In this document: positions 12,800-24,060 of the stretch, piece by piece
Numbering within the stretch: the stretch's first letter is position 1
How the letters are laid out: each line of letters begins with the position of its first letter
Source: Nephrocerus scutellatus
Taxonomy: Eukaryota; Arthropoda; Insecta; Diptera; Pipunculidae
Reading direction: 5' to 3'
NCBI GenBank assembly: GCA_947095585.1
Contig: OX352763.1
Span: 42,148,010-42,212,009, forward strand
DNA length: 64,000 nt
Notes under the pieces: model-generated
What the model was told of the DNA's origin: nothing
Seen by the model: only the letters and a program-made list of their open reading frames with translations
The model's database searches: none
Position numbers and translations under genes: made by a program

Positions 12800-13620
12800 G
12801 ATATTTACTACGAATAATTACCCAAAAAATTAATAAGACAGACAGTATAACAAAAGTATTATACACATAGAAAAATAAAAATCTAAATAAAAATCTTAAT
12901 AATACCAATATTAAATACGGATTACCAAACTTGACAGAGAAAATAGGAAAAACATTAAAAAATAACAGAGATAATTTATTATAAGTAAACCTTATGACAT
13001 TTACACAAAATTAAAAGACAAAATCCCTTTTAAGTCAAGAAAGCGGCTTGATATACAAAGTAAATTGTAACAATTGTAATTATATTGGAGAAACAAGTAA
13101 AACATTAACTCAACGAATTAAACAACATAAAATAGATGTTGAAAATGTCAAAAAACTTAGAGACGGACAACAGACTTGTTGAAGATCAGCACTCGCTAAA
13201 CATTGCCACCAACTAAAATATGATTTTGATACAGATAACGTTATTACTTTGGACTATAAAGACAAGAAACATAAACGACAATTCAAAGAAGCTTGTCACA
13301 TTTGGTTATCCAATTGTCCAGTTAACTATAAAGTGGATACTAATAAATTACACGGTAGTTATATTAACCTTATCATAAATTACATTTAGTAATTTACTCT
13401 AGCAAAATGTACATATAAGTTTAATTTTTCTAATTCGGTAAAACATAACGACAAAAATAAATTGTTTTAAAATTTTCATTAATTTCTGAAAAGTCAGAAA
13501 ATAAATTTAAAACTTTTTTTGCCTTGATAATGGTCAGCAAGACCGAAATATTGGCAAATGTTAATATTTTTACAAACGATTAAATAAAGTCTTATAATAA
13601 GCAACACAATTAAATAAACA
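12800..13620 (+). mobile_element. Penelope-like element, 3' fragment
   Basis: Contains the GIY-YIG endonuclease end of a Penelope-like retroelement, followed by about 230 bp of AT-rich 3' region that includes gcaagaccgaaatattggca. The upstream reverse transcriptase is not recognisable in the window; the 240 bases before the endonuclease are lysine/asparagine-rich and frame-shifted. Boundaries are approximate. Confidence 0.65.
13042..13389 (+). pseudogene. Penelope-type GIY-YIG endonuclease, one in-frame stop
   Basis: A frame of 116 codons reads through the GIY-YIG fold: GLIYKVNC, then the paired Cys (CNNC) that Penelope enzymes carry between the two halves, then YIGETSKTLTQRIKQH with the catalytic Arg. 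It continues through ALAKHCHQ (conserved His) to HLWLSNCP-like sequence and ends at a TAG (13,387-13,389). One in-frame TGA at 13,180-13,182 breaks it. This domain is the diagnostic C-terminus of Penelope-like elements. A single-copy gene is unlikely given the nonsense codon and AT-rich flanks. Confidence 0.75.
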
Positions 13621-13844
13621 TTTTAATTAAAGACTTAATAAATTAGTAATAATCAATATTATTCTTATTAAACGTTCTATACTATCAATTAACTTGAAGG
13701 AAATTGCACAAGCCGTTAACGTCTTTTATTTTCCAAAGCCACATAAAAATTTGATGTGATTTTTAAAAAAGTCACGGAAGTAAGAAAGAACGCAAAATAA
13801 AAGGATTTATGCGACATCTGGAATATGTAAAGGATGCGGCAACT

Positions 13845-14290
13845 TTTAGCTGTGGAGGTGTGGGCACAACACGACTTTCTTTTACGGACGAGGCCGGAAT
13901 CTTCAGTAAATGTATATATTTTTTTTATTTTTTTTTTTATTTTTTTTTTTATTTTATTTTTTTTTACTTTTTTCTTTTTTGTTTAAATTTATTTTGCAAT
14001 TAAAATGTTTCTCCTAAATGCTATACTATCTTTAGTTATTTTCAAAAACTCTAAAAACTGTCTAGTAAATTATCACTTCCTATCTGGCCGCTCAAAATTT
14101 ATGTAAAAAGCTTAAATATGAATTTTATGAATATGAATAGTGGACACAGACAGACATAGAGACAGACAGAGATTTTTTTATTTTCGCTTTTTCTGACTCA
14201 GGAGATACGGTAATGGGTAAATCTGCAAAAACCCCGAGTTTGAAATTTTTATGATTACTATACTTCCTTATATATGTAAAAGAAAGTAAA
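13845..14290 (+). repeat. Short copy of the repeat seen at 1320-2340
   Basis: Begins with the same gtggaggtgtgggcaca and acgactttcttttacggacg wording as 1,327 onward, then T-rich tracts, aaaaagcttaaatatgaa, and the terminal tttttctgactcaggaga. The ~145-bp internal units are absent, so this looks like a short or internally deleted form of the family. Confidence 0.7.
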
Positions 14291-14334
14291 AGACAATATA
14301 TATTTTCAAATGACTAGTACTTTATTTTAGATAG

Positions 14335-14570
14335 TACACCTTCCGATCAATAATGGAATGCTATTGGATGGTCAACTACCTTCAATTCTTGAACCAATAA
14401 GACTTTGTAAGCCTTCATACCGAGGCCTTTGTGTAAAATTCTTCACAAAATCCTATCGCTGATGTTCCATTCTTGTGAACAATGTCGGGTAGAGTTGCTC
14501 ATATGGTGAAGCACACTTTCAGCTACAACAGCAATATTTTTTATCGAACGAGCTGAACGGCGATGCGAAA
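14335..14570 (-). pseudogene. DD41D transposase N-terminal remnant
   Basis: On the minus strand the sequence encodes a degenerate match to the segment between the two DNA-binding helices: AVVAESVLHH, then ILRRILHKGLGMKAYKVLLVQELK. The same region of the copy at 16,535-17,065 reads ISKILHKDLGSLAYKVQLTQELK. No catalytic part remains and the frames are broken. Confidence 0.65.
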
Positions 14571-14959
14571 AACATGTGTATTGTCTATCAACATTCTAGT
14601 AGAACGAACTTTGTTTACAAATTAGCTCACATTGTTGTCAGTTGTACGCAGTTTTCGGCAAATTTAGGCAACTGACTCAATACTTTGGAAATAAGTTTTC
14701 AATATTCAATATTTACCAAAGTTAATCAATTCGTATATCATTTCTTTCGCCAAGAATATAATACTAAATTTCTGTCACTTATTAGAGCTATAAGCGGGGA
14801 AATAACCACTAGTTCAAAAACGAACCAAAGGACCCCGCACCCGTTTATATTGCTCAAGAAGGAATAAATGGCGGAACCAATATTAACGGAACGCTTGTGT
14901 TTAATTCCATACATAACAAGCAAATGTAAAAAAAACTTCGTAATAATCGCCAAAATATT

Positions 14960-15440
14960 TTTTTTTTAGGTCGGAGCTATTTCAAAGAATTTTCTTTTTT
15001 CCACTCTTTACACGCGCAACACGCGACTCACGATACCCGTCAAAAGCTGGATCCCTGAGATTGAGCAGCTCACAAAATTTCAGCACTCTAGGTCGTGCAA
15101 AAGGTGGTTAAAAAATACCTCAAAACCCGAGAAAATAGGGCACACGCGCCATACTAGGAATATAAAAAATGATATTTTGAACTTAGACACACACAAAACT
15201 TTAGCTCACTAGGTCGTGTAGAAGTTGGTTAAAAAGGACCTTTAAAAAAAAAAATTTTTTTTTTCAACCCATCACACGCGCTACGCGTCATACTCGTAAT
15301 ATAAAAAATAAATGCTTTTTTGGACATAGATACTAATTTCATCCCATCACAAGCGACACGCGTCATAACGGAATATAAAAAATGCTTTTTTGGAATTTTT
15401 TTTAAAACATACGTTGCAGTGACCATCGATCACACCAGTA
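14960..15440. repeat. Repeat rich in cacgcg / gacacgcgtca motifs
   Basis: Three or four degenerate units each have acacgcg.cacgcgtcata followed by ataaaaaatgctttttt and gtcgtgtagaagttggttaa. Related wording is at 18,165-18,410, 60,125-60,235 and 61,340-61,385. No coding potential. The 390 bases before it (14,571-14,959) show nothing recognisable. Confidence 0.55.
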
Positions 15441-15449
15441 ATAAAAAAA

Positions 15450-16029
15450 AATAAATTAGAGATTTTTTAAATAAGTTCCCAGCTGGAGCTAGCTGTTTGG
15501 TATAACCCAATTTAAATGCAATTATATTTCTGAAAGCTGTGAATGGATCTGTTTCTAATATTTTTAAACTGAAACGTTAATTACTTAATTGCTCTCTGTT
15601 GCAGGCCATTTATTTAAAATCTCACAATTTTTTAACTGACTTCTGTAATCAATGGTCACCGCCACTCACCGCCACGCCTCCCTCAGATCCTTCAAAAAGT
15701 GCTTTATTTAAATTCCAGAGCTTCTTTTCTATTAAGACCAGCCATGAAGAGTATTTTACCCATAGGTATGGCTTTCTTGAAATCTTGTCCTTTAAGTGGA
15801 ATCTTATTTCTCTTCTTGAAGCTACATAAGTTGCTAACAAGCGTAAATGGAATAAATACTGATACACTTTCTTTGCGTTTACCATCAACTTCTGGGGGTT
15901 TAAGAGCAGATGAGCACAACGAAACTTAATAAAACGAAACTTAATAAAACAAAATCAAATATCTACCATTTGTTTCAAATTAATGACGACTTCATAACTG
16001 CCGGAAGTGAGGTATGTGATATAGGAACC
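15450..16029. other. Unassigned stretch with a 71-codon minus frame
   Basis: A minus-strand frame at 15,704-15,919 is lysine-rich, with non-repetitive codon use. Overlapping frames of similar length exist, so none is favoured. I do not recognise it and see no paired splice sites. Confidence 0.25.
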
Positions 16030-17214
16030 TATGTCGTTTCGTACGACAGGTGAAGGTTGAAGTCTCAAATTTAATGAATGAAAAACAATTTCGTTCATGT
16101 GGCTCTCTCTGCTGGCCTTACAGTAAGCCATCCTGTAAGCCCAGTTTTCAAGAATTTTTTCGATAATTTCGGCGCCTATCACGCGAATAACAGTCGCAGG
16201 GCTATGTTTCAAAGCTGGAATTGTCTCTGGATTATCCGCATAACATCTATTGTTTACGGCACCTCATAGCATCCGTCCATCCTTGTCAAATCGCAGCTTC
16301 GCGCGTCCAATTGACAGCTCCAAAACTTATTATTCGGTTGCCAAATTTGGCGCGCAAGAGATCGATTGTCAGTCGGCTTGTATGGCACGTGGCGCCATCT
16401 TGTTGAAACTAAAGGTCGTCCCCATTCATAGTATAAATTTGAGGCCATAAATAGTTGGTTAGCTGGCTCTGTAACGGTCACCATTAACGGTAACGACGTT
16501 TCCAGAAGAAAAATGATCCAATTATCTCATCACTTCAAAATCCGCACCAAACTTTCACTCTTGGTGGATGCAGTGGATTTTTTACGATTACGTGTGGCTG
16601 TTCCGAACTCCAAATCCGGATGTTCTGCTTGTTTATATAGCCCCCGAGATGGAAATGCACTTCGTGTGAAAAGATGATTTTTCGACCAAAATCGACGTCA
16701 TTATCTAGTTGGTCTATGACCCATACAGAGAACTGATACCGAATCGGATGGTCATTTGCTTTCAACTCCTGAGTCAGCTGGACTTTGTAGGCTAATGATC
16801 CAAGGTCTTTGTGCAGTATTTTGCTTATGCTGGTGCGACTATTGACCAGTTTCGGTGATCGCTGTCGAGTTGAGGTCGATGGATTCTGTCGCACACTATG
16901 GGCCACAGCCGCAAAATTCTCGGGCGTGCGATCTGTCCGAGCTCGGCGACCACTTCTGTTATCCAATAGCAAACTTTTCTCATGAACTTTCTTCTTCACT
17001 AATTTCACTACAACAGCTCCGCTTGACGCTCTTTCACGACCCATATTTCTTTTGAAAATTCGCACAGTTTCGGCTACACAACAATAACTTCGAAAGTAAG
17101 TTTTTAATATTTTAAATATCAGACTGACGAGCTGTCAAAATTGCAAGCAAATCGTTCAAAAAAAATTTGCCATAGCCTATGATTAAAAAACAAACCAGTA
17201 GTTTGCCCACCCTT
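16030..17214 (-). mobile_element. DD41D mariner relative, one end intact
   Basis: The upper end is ttgcccaccctt (17,203-17,214) followed by TA. This is the same terminus as the element at 47,427-48,385 in the kirre intron. The lower end is not found: homology stops near 16,030, so this terminus has been lost or replaced. Confidence 0.8.
16088..17065 (-). pseudogene. Degenerate DD41D transposase
   Basis: A continuous frame covers 16,535-17,065: a basic N-terminus with an arginine-rich linker, then ILHKDLGSLAYKVQLTQEL, then the core entry IIFSHEVHFHLGGYINKQN and KVWCGF. The position that should be the first catalytic Asp (SDE in relatives) is His, so the enzyme would be dead even without other damage. 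Downstream, QQDGATCH (second Asp) appears near 16,390 in another frame. The third Asp region is frame-shifted, and the C-terminus is readable at 16,090-16,200 (ILENWAYRMAY, SRESHMNEIVFHS). Confidence 0.85.
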
Positions 17215-17675
17215 TATAAAATGGTATGGTGCATATGGTGCACCCGCCATGACAGGCCAGTATAACCGTTTTGTGTCTCTTTGTCGAAAAATTGTGACTT
17301 TCCAGACTTTGTTTTCTCTATATATCAGCACGCGTTATTTGCAAAAATGTTGAATATGAAAGAGGTAATGGATGATGTTTTTAAAATACGTACTTCAATA
17401 CGTTCAAGAAGCTTACAGAGACGCGTTTTCAAAATTCAGCTGGTAACAAATTAATCAAAACATTCCGATCTGTTATTGCCGTCAGATGGCTGAGTCGTGA
17501 AAGATTTTTAGAAAGATTACAAGAATTACTACCAATCAAGAGGAGATTAATATGGCGGATTATCGAGCATAAAATGGCTTCAAAATTTAGCTTTTTAACA
17601 GATGTTGCAAATCACAATAAACTTGAAATTCAAGAAAAAAAACTGAGTTGGTAAGTTTGAAAGGGTACCCAGACA
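17215..17675. other. Unassigned stretch
   Basis: About 460 bases with no recognised coding sequence or repeat. Confidence 0.3.
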
Positions 17676-18014
17676 CTTACTAGAAAAACATTTGCTAGAA
17701 AAACATTTGCTCGAAGAACATTTGCTAGAAAAACATTTGCTCGAAGAACATTTGCTAGAAAATGTATAAAACGACATTTGCTCGAAAAACATTTGCTAGA
17801 AAAACATTTTCTCGAAAACTAAATAGTCTGTTTTCATCCTTCTAAAAACTATCGCGAGTAATTTTTGTTCGCGAAACGTGAGTTTTTTTTTAAATTTTTT
17901 GGTTATTTATTTTACCAAAAAATTACGTTCGAGCAAATGTTTTTCGAGAAAATGTTTTCGAGCAAATGTTTTTCGAGAAAATGTTTTTCTAGCAAATGTT
18001 TTTCTAGAAAATGT
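17676..18014. repeat. Foldback repeat whose arms are a ~17-18-bp minisatellite
   Basis: The left arm (17,676-17,818) is a run of aaacatttgctagaaa / aaacatttgctcgaag units. The right arm (17,928-18,014) is the same motif reversed (gagcaaatgtttttcgag, agcaaatgtttttctaga). About 110 bases separate them. The inverted arrangement makes a long hairpin possible. Confidence 0.85.
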
Positions 18015-18164
18015 CATGGAATCGTTTGAAAGATAGCTTTAAATTGAAGTTATTACTTTTGAAATCACAGTTGTTAGCAAAAGATTTAAAAAATTTTCCA
18101 AGTTTAGAAGTAACAACAAAAAGAAAAGGTGCGTGTTAGCTCCAACGCGCGAATGGAGTTTACT

Positions 18165-18410
18165 CCTTAAGAATCAATTTGCATATATAACACGCGCCAC
18201 GCGTCACAAATTACGTCACCGCAAGCCGAGCGCTATTATTTAAAACAAGTCTCATCAAATTCGACTAGTAGATGCCGATATATACCAGTTCCACTGTCAT
18301 GCATTACACGCGACACAAACGACAGCGACACGCGTCTCACGCAGAATATCAAAAATGCTGTGTGCATTTTAGCTCTGTAGGTCTTGTGAAAGTAAGTTTT
18401 GATCGTGTAC
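18165..18410. repeat. Mixed repeat: hairpin-family arm plus cacgcg units
   Basis: Carries gcaagccgagc and acaagtctcatcaaattcga, as in the foldback family at 12,272, flanked by acgcgccacgcgtcaca units like those at 14,960-15,440. The joint occurrence here and near 60,130-61,385 suggests both belong to one larger repeat family. Confidence 0.55.
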
Positions 18411-19645
18411 GCCTGTCTGACTAATTTTCCATCTTTCCTCTTTGAAAATTAGAGCTTGAATTGACTGTTGGTTTGACCATCCTACTAATCTGACCGCAAG
18501 GCACATCAGTCAAAATTGACATACTGACATCAGTTATGATATACAGTCAGGGAGTAAGGTTCGATTGTCTGTCAAGGTCAGCCGCTATACGTAAACAAAA
18601 GCCTTATTTTATTTGCCAAGGAACAACAACAATTGCACTGTCGAATTCCTTCTTTGGAATTGTGAAAACCTGCTGTTTGGCTGGTTTTGGCTGGTTTTGA
18701 CATTCGAATTCCGAACTCGCTCGGCAAATAAAATGCAGCTAAAGACGAATTCGTATTGCAAGAATGCAATTCAAATTAATATTTTCCACCATTTTTCAAA
18801 CATTTGCCCAGTTTTATATTTTTTATCTCTTCGTAGCTGCGAAAATATAGCAAGAGTCTTTGTATAATACAGACCCGCTTTCTTCTCAATTAAAGGGTTG
18901 TTGTTTTATGTGTTAATTTTTAAATCTAATTATGAAGGTACATTGGAAGTCAAAACTGGTCGAATCATAGGGGCCGCCGGTAAAACTCTACATTTGGAGG
19001 AAAACTACAAATAAAAGCAAACACACACGATAACGCACAAATCAAGTACCGAAATAGTAAAGCTGCTGCGCATACAGCAGGCATGCAAACATAACGAACA
19101 AAAAAGAACACCTGTCCTCCATCGTATTCGTTAAAAGATCGTGTAACGTCCGACTACTAGCCCAAGGGAAAAATCATACCTTTCGGCTTCAGTTTTTAGT
19201 TAAAATGTCAACAATTCCTCTATTAATACTAAATTGATAAAATATTCCCAAAATATAATTCGACAATAATATTATAATTCAATAAAAACTTATGTATTTG
19301 TTTAAGATCTCATGCAACAATTTAAGACTATCGAGCTGTCTCTTTCTGTCTTTTAAAAATCACACTGTCGTAAAACGCAAAGGAATTTAGGACCTCTACT
19401 CGATCCAATTCGAATGAAACAAAAGACAACGGCGACCGAGATTCAAGAAAACTCAAATGCTCGATAAAAGACTGACACAAGGAAAAGAACAAAAAACGAT
19501 GACGAGACGACGATCCACGAAAGAAAATCCAAAATGGAGAATATCCAATTATCCATAAGAAACGCCGGCGCAGGCGCAACGCAGCGATGCAGAGTTTTGA
19601 GGAATTTTTTCAATTTGTTGTTTTGTTCGATTATTTTGGACTTAC
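18411..19645. other. Putative start of first intron of the 19,646 exon
   Basis: No second exon is visible. At 18,666-18,740 lies gctggttttggctggttttg followed by caaataaaat.cagct; the same piece recurs at 25,620-25,700. Otherwise unremarkable AT-rich sequence. Confidence 0.35.
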
Positions 19646-19751
19646 CTTCGGCCTTGCAAATAATCCCAAAAGTGATAAATATGCAAAATATAAATTTTAT
19701 CCAAAATATATCCGATTTGGCAAAATTTTTATTGTTGACCAGTAACCACAT
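19646..19751 (-). CDS. Signal-peptide first coding exon; gene unidentified (position suggests Notch)
   Basis: The minus strand reads ATG at 19,751-19,749 and 35 codons, then a splice donor ggtaagtcc (intron from 19,645, phase 1). The peptide has a short polar start, a hydrophobic core (FWIKFIFCIFITFGIIC) and KAEG, a textbook secretory signal with likely cleavage near the exon end. The next in-frame triplets upstream include TAA, which fixes the start; the context aca before ATG is acceptable. Phase 1 junctions are usual in front of extracellular modules. Upstream sequence resembles a long insect 5' UTR. It follows kirre in the same orientation, as Notch does in Drosophila as I recall. No EGF exon lies within the window, so the identity is inferred from order only. 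Confidence 0.6.
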
Positions 19752-20620
19752 TGTAATCCAGTTTTATGGAACGTTTTTGTTTAACGTTCTTTTGATATGA
19801 TCCGAAAAAGTAAAACGCAGGGTCCTGTCCTGAGGGTTATTTACTTTTGTCTTGTAATTTTCACTGAATCACTTTAATAACACAAGGAAAGAGAATTTCT
19901 TTAAATTTATTTTTGAAAATCTACCGCGCAGCTTCGATGTAATACATTTTTCGATTGGTTTTAGTTTTTTTTTCTCGGTCGTTTTTTTAAATAAAATATT
20001 CACTTTTACATTCGAAACTTAAAGGATAACGACTACGTCGACTCAGCCGACGAGAAGAAACACAAACACATAGATAACAAGGACGACGCAAATGAGAACG
20101 GCGTAAACGCAAACGCACCGCTAGCGCATGATCGCAGCAACCACTGAACCATATTTAAGAGTCGCGTTTCGTATAAATTTGTTAATTTGAAACCATTTAT
20201 TTCAAATATATAAACATTGCACCGTTGTTCGAATTAATTTAAAAAAGCAAAGTGGAATTTTTTTAAATTGTCGCGCACACTGAGGGTCACGCGTAATTAT
20301 TAACTCTGTCACTGCACCAATTTGTTTTACGACAAATTCAATTAACAACAATTGCACAGACGGACAGCACTTTGAATTTGTTTATGTAAAAAGCAATAAC
20401 AATAAGAGGACAACAAAAACAGAAAGAGAAACTGAATTAAATTCACCGTCGATCTTCCGTTCACTCGAGCAGCGCATGCGTTCGATTTCGCGTCTCAAAC
20501 CACTTTGAGTGGCGCTCGCATGTCGCATACGATATAAGCGGTGGTTGTTTTTGCCATATGAACATCATGTACATGAGCGAGAAAATACTACATAATTTAA
20601 CATATTAATGTAACGAGACT
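19752..20620 (-). promoter_or_regulatory. Probable 5' UTR and promoter region of the 19,646 exon
   Basis: On the minus strand the sequence running into the ATG looks like insect leader sequence. It is A-rich near the start, has CpG-containing stretches around 20,050-20,110 and 20,440-20,540, and has no long reading frame. I cannot fix a transcription start. gcttatatcg near 20,540 is only a weak TATA candidate. Confidence 0.4.
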
Positions 20621-21104
20621 CGATTCTCGAACAAAATGGCCGCGTGCGCAGCTGCCAGTGAGTGAGTGAGTACGATTGAGAGATAGTTTTCTCAGACCTC
20701 TTCGTTATGTGTAGCCCACGAGGAAGTTAGAACGAAACAAACATCAAAATGTTTCTTTTATTCTGAAAAATGCAATGTGCAACGCAAGCGCAAGGTGATC
20801 AAATAAAAATGTTTATCTGTTCTAAAAAAGAGCGCGGCAGAGTTGAATTCGAGGCTTATAGCTGCTCAAAGTAAAAACTTCACTCGCGAACCGCGCTCAA
20901 ACCTCAAAGTCGAGCAAAATTGAATTCTTCCTGAGTGAAAGTCCGTTTATAGTGCAGTCGCATTTTTGGTTTAGTGTTGTATTTTAAATCTGATAAGTTC
21001 TTTTTATACGGAATTCTTAATGGTAACGGAACAAATTTTTTTCTTGGTGTGGTTTCTCAATTCACAAGGAACTGATTTAAAAAAATTAAAACTAAAATTT
21101 TACT
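20621..21104. other. Unassigned upstream sequence
   Basis: Contains gagtgagtgagtacg and gaattcgaggcttatagct-like segments but no recognised gene or repeat. Confidence 0.3.
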
Positions 21105-22200
21105 ATTAAGTGCTATCACAATGGAAAAACTTACTACTTAAGACTTACCGTGCTCTCACAATGAACAAACTTGATGTTTAAGACTTACAGAATTGTATGG
21201 ATTTCCAACATAACGAGCAAAACATAAAATCCTGTAAGTCTTAAGAATTAAGTTTTTGATTGTGAGAGCACCATTACAAGATTGTATGGAGTTTAGTATT
21301 TTTCGTTTTGTTGGAAATCTATACAATCTTTTGAATCTTTGGTATTAAATTTCTCAATTGCGAGAGCGCCCTTACAGTTCAATGCTTTTAGAATTGTTTT
21401 TTATGTTTACGTAATCGGAGAGATAATTTAACTTTCTTCGAGAAATCTCTTTTCTCTGAGGCATTTTTTACGTTCCGATAATTCTCGGATATGATCTTTT
21501 TATTCTGAAAAAATATACAGAACTTTTTTTGACAGGCAGACATATCGACTACTATGGAGCATTTAGGTGAAAAATAAAACTTTTCTTTTATACCAAAAAA
21601 AGACAGCAGATAACTTTTTTGATCTGACTGATCAGAGTAAACAATTATCGGATATCTCGGAACTCGGATTTCTCAGATTTCTCCGTCATAAAAAAAAACA
21701 CTGCCTCTCCGAATCTCCGATTTTTCGGACACAAAAAAAACGGCCCCAGTTTTGACCAAAAAAATTTTTTTTTGTTATGTTTGAAATCCATTTATCTTTT
21801 AATATTAAATTTTCCAATTGTGAGAGCGCCCTTACAGCTCTGTGTTTTTTTATGTTTGAGTAATCGGAGAGATAATTTAACTGTCAAAATTCTTATCTGT
21901 GTTTTTTTTCTCATTCTCCGAGAAATATTTTTTCTCTTTGGCGTTTTTTTACGCTCCGATAATTCTCGGATATGATCTTTTTACAGAACAGTGTTGTTTG
22001 CTTCTTTAAACATGGGATATGTCGGCTACTAACAACCCTGCTTCTCCGAATCTCCAATTTATCTGACATAAAAAAAAAACGGCGTCAGTTTTGACAAAAA
22101 AAACAATTTTTATTTTTTTTCGTTACTTTGGAAATTCATCAATCTTTAAGTATTAAATTGTCCAATTGTGAGAGCGCCCTTACAGTTCAATGCTTTTATA
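21105..22200. repeat. Cluster of a 'ctctcacaatgg...cttacaag' MITE and tandem copies
   Basis: 21,105-21,290 is an inverted-repeat element whose arms carry ctctcacaatg, aacttg.t.tttaagacttac and the reverse gtaagtcttaagaattaag. Three copies of gagagcgcccttacag follow at 21,362, 21,822 and 22,169. The first two are followed by matching ~200-bp stretches (taatcggagagataatttaa, attctcggatatgatctttt) offset by 460 bp; the third is cut short. Relatives are at 24,205-24,375 and 42,935-43,095. Confidence 0.75.
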
Positions 22201-22204
22201 AGTG

Positions 22205-22500
22205 TTTATAACTATAAGCCACGTTCGATTCCACTGAATTAGTGAATTAGTAGCCCTATATGAAGTAAAAAGATTGAAGAAATTATTTGATTGACAACTC
22301 ATCGCTTTATTTAAAACTTGGGCGGAATTTGGCAACTAAAGTACGTGAAGAGATGTTCTGCTTGTGTAGCTACTTCAGATGAGTAACATTGACATTTATC
22401 ATTTGTGAAGAATACCAATCGAACAGTCTCTTCAATTCAGTAGCTCATAATAAATATATATTGGACAATTGAAATATTAAATAGATGTACTCTACAGTCC
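22205..22500 (+). repeat. Dispersed repeat, copy at 24,575-24,780
   Basis: Shares ataccaatcgaacagtctct, tcagtagctca and agtccaatc with 24,672-24,770, at similar spacing. No coding potential. Type unknown. Confidence 0.65.
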
Positions 22501-22509
22501 AATCCAAAA

Positions 22510-22835
22510 TTTTTTAGGTTAAGAAATATTTAACCAAATTTTTAGTTATAATTCCCACCACCAGAGTCGACTTTTAAAAATTATATATGGATAAGTTGGC
22601 AAACACATGAAACAAAAACTTGACCAATTGATTTGGTTAGTTTTTGCTGTTGCTTCAACAAAATGAGTTAGGTTTTTTTTGTGGTTAACGGCTGATTAAA
22701 GCAACAGCAAAAACTAACCAAATTTTGGTAAATTTTTTGTTTCATGTGTTTGCCAATTTTTAAAAGTCGACTCTGGTGGTGAGAATTATAAATAAGAATT
22801 TGGTTAAATATTTCTTAACCAAAAATTTTTTTTTG
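22510..22835. repeat. Palindromic MITE with ~130-bp arms
   Basis: The left arm (ggttaagaaatatttaacc, ccaccagagtcgacttttaa, ggcaaacacatgaaacaaaa, actaaccaaat in reverse order) is mirrored by the right arm (agcaacagcaaaaactaacc, ttgtttcatgtgtttgcc, ttaaaagtcgactctggtgg, taaatatttcttaacc). A short unique loop lies near 22,660. Confidence 0.85.
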
Positions 22836-23500
22836 GTTAACGCTAACCATTTTCTGGTCTATCCAATGTGTTTGTTGCTGTAATTTTTATTTTTTTGTTG
22901 AAAGCAATATAGCAATTGAATACATATGTATGAGAAGGCATATATAAGGTGGTGGATAAGAAGAGCTGAATGGAGTATATATGAGAGCAAAACGAGAAAA
23001 ATTTCTCTGAATTTTCTCAATACGCGAGGAACCAACCAGCGTATGAGGACTTCAGACAACACTACAATATTCTAGAATAGGGCGGACCAGGATCTTTAAA
23101 AACAGTAAAGTTACGCTTTAGTAATCCTAAAAGCGAACTACCTTTACAAACGTACAAACGTAATTTACATGCTGATCAAAAGAAGGACTTGTCAAAAATT
23201 ACTCCAAGATTCTTATGTTAAATTTTTTTTCATAAAAACTCCACCCCAGATTCGCGCTCGACCGCAGAACTTTTCAAAAAGGAAATCGAACACGAAAGGC
23301 GAAAATCTTTTGTTTACATTTTTTTGTTTCATGTGTTGTTGTTGTGCTAGTATAAAGGGGGGTAAATCTCCCAAAATATCAAGAGCTGTTTTAGCTCTAC
23401 GGTAGAGTCGTTTTGGAGGGGAAACGAACAACTTGACAGCCAAAAAAAAAAATCTGGGCAGATTTTTACGAAAAAAAAATCAACATTAAATTGCTTAGCT
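22836..23500. other. Unassigned stretch
   Basis: Nothing recognised with confidence. Part of it may be 3' sequence of the reverse-transcriptase remnant at 23,502-24,060. Confidence 0.3.
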
Positions 23501-23501
23501 C

Positions 23502-24060
23502 TTAAAAGAATAAAGTTATTGAAAGTATAAACTGCCAAATATGAAATTTTATTCTATGAGAAGTAGTATTAGCACATTTCGAAGTATTTAAGGTGAGATT
23601 ATTTTTATGACACAAACTTGAAAGATTATTTAAAACGATCTCAAAGCGTTCAACAATATTACTTATACCAACACAAAATTTAAAATCAACGGCATACATC
23701 AGACATAAACAAAATGTTAAAATCTTCAGTATATCATTTACAAATAGCAAAAACAAAACAGGGCCCAGATAAGAAATAACTCTAAAAGAAACAATTATTT
23801 GCTTGAAATACAAATCACCGGTAAGTACCTTTTGTGAGCGACAAAATAAATAAGATTTAGGCCATAACGAAAAGTAACCACCAAAACCTAAGGCTTCTAA
23901 CTTATGAACCAACAGGGATAAGTTGACACGACTAAAAGCTTAAAAAAAAATAAGTATGAACAACGTCAACTTGATTACGTTTCTTAACTTCTTTAAAGCA
24001 GTAATTCGAAAATTCAACGAAGTTAGTTAAGGTGGAATGCCCAGAAAAAAGCCGTGATGA
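23502..24060 (-). pseudogene. Non-LTR reverse transcriptase fragment
   Basis: The minus strand encodes pieces of a LINE reverse transcriptase. Near 24,030 is SGHSTLTNFVEFSN..FKEVKKRNQVDVV, then LVHKLEALGFGGYF, SYLFCRSQKVL, LGPVLFLLFVNDI. LCLMYAVDFKFCVGISNI stands where YADD is expected, so the catalytic pair is damaged to YAVD. SSLCHKNNLTLNTSKC follows. Stops and a gap between the first two blocks show it is dead. The style resembles CR1/jockey-type LINEs; clade not assigned. Confidence 0.75.

Noticed and set aside
17676..18014. CRISPR-like regular repeats
   Set aside because: Units are adjacent without unique spacers, arms are inverted, and the genome is eukaryotic.
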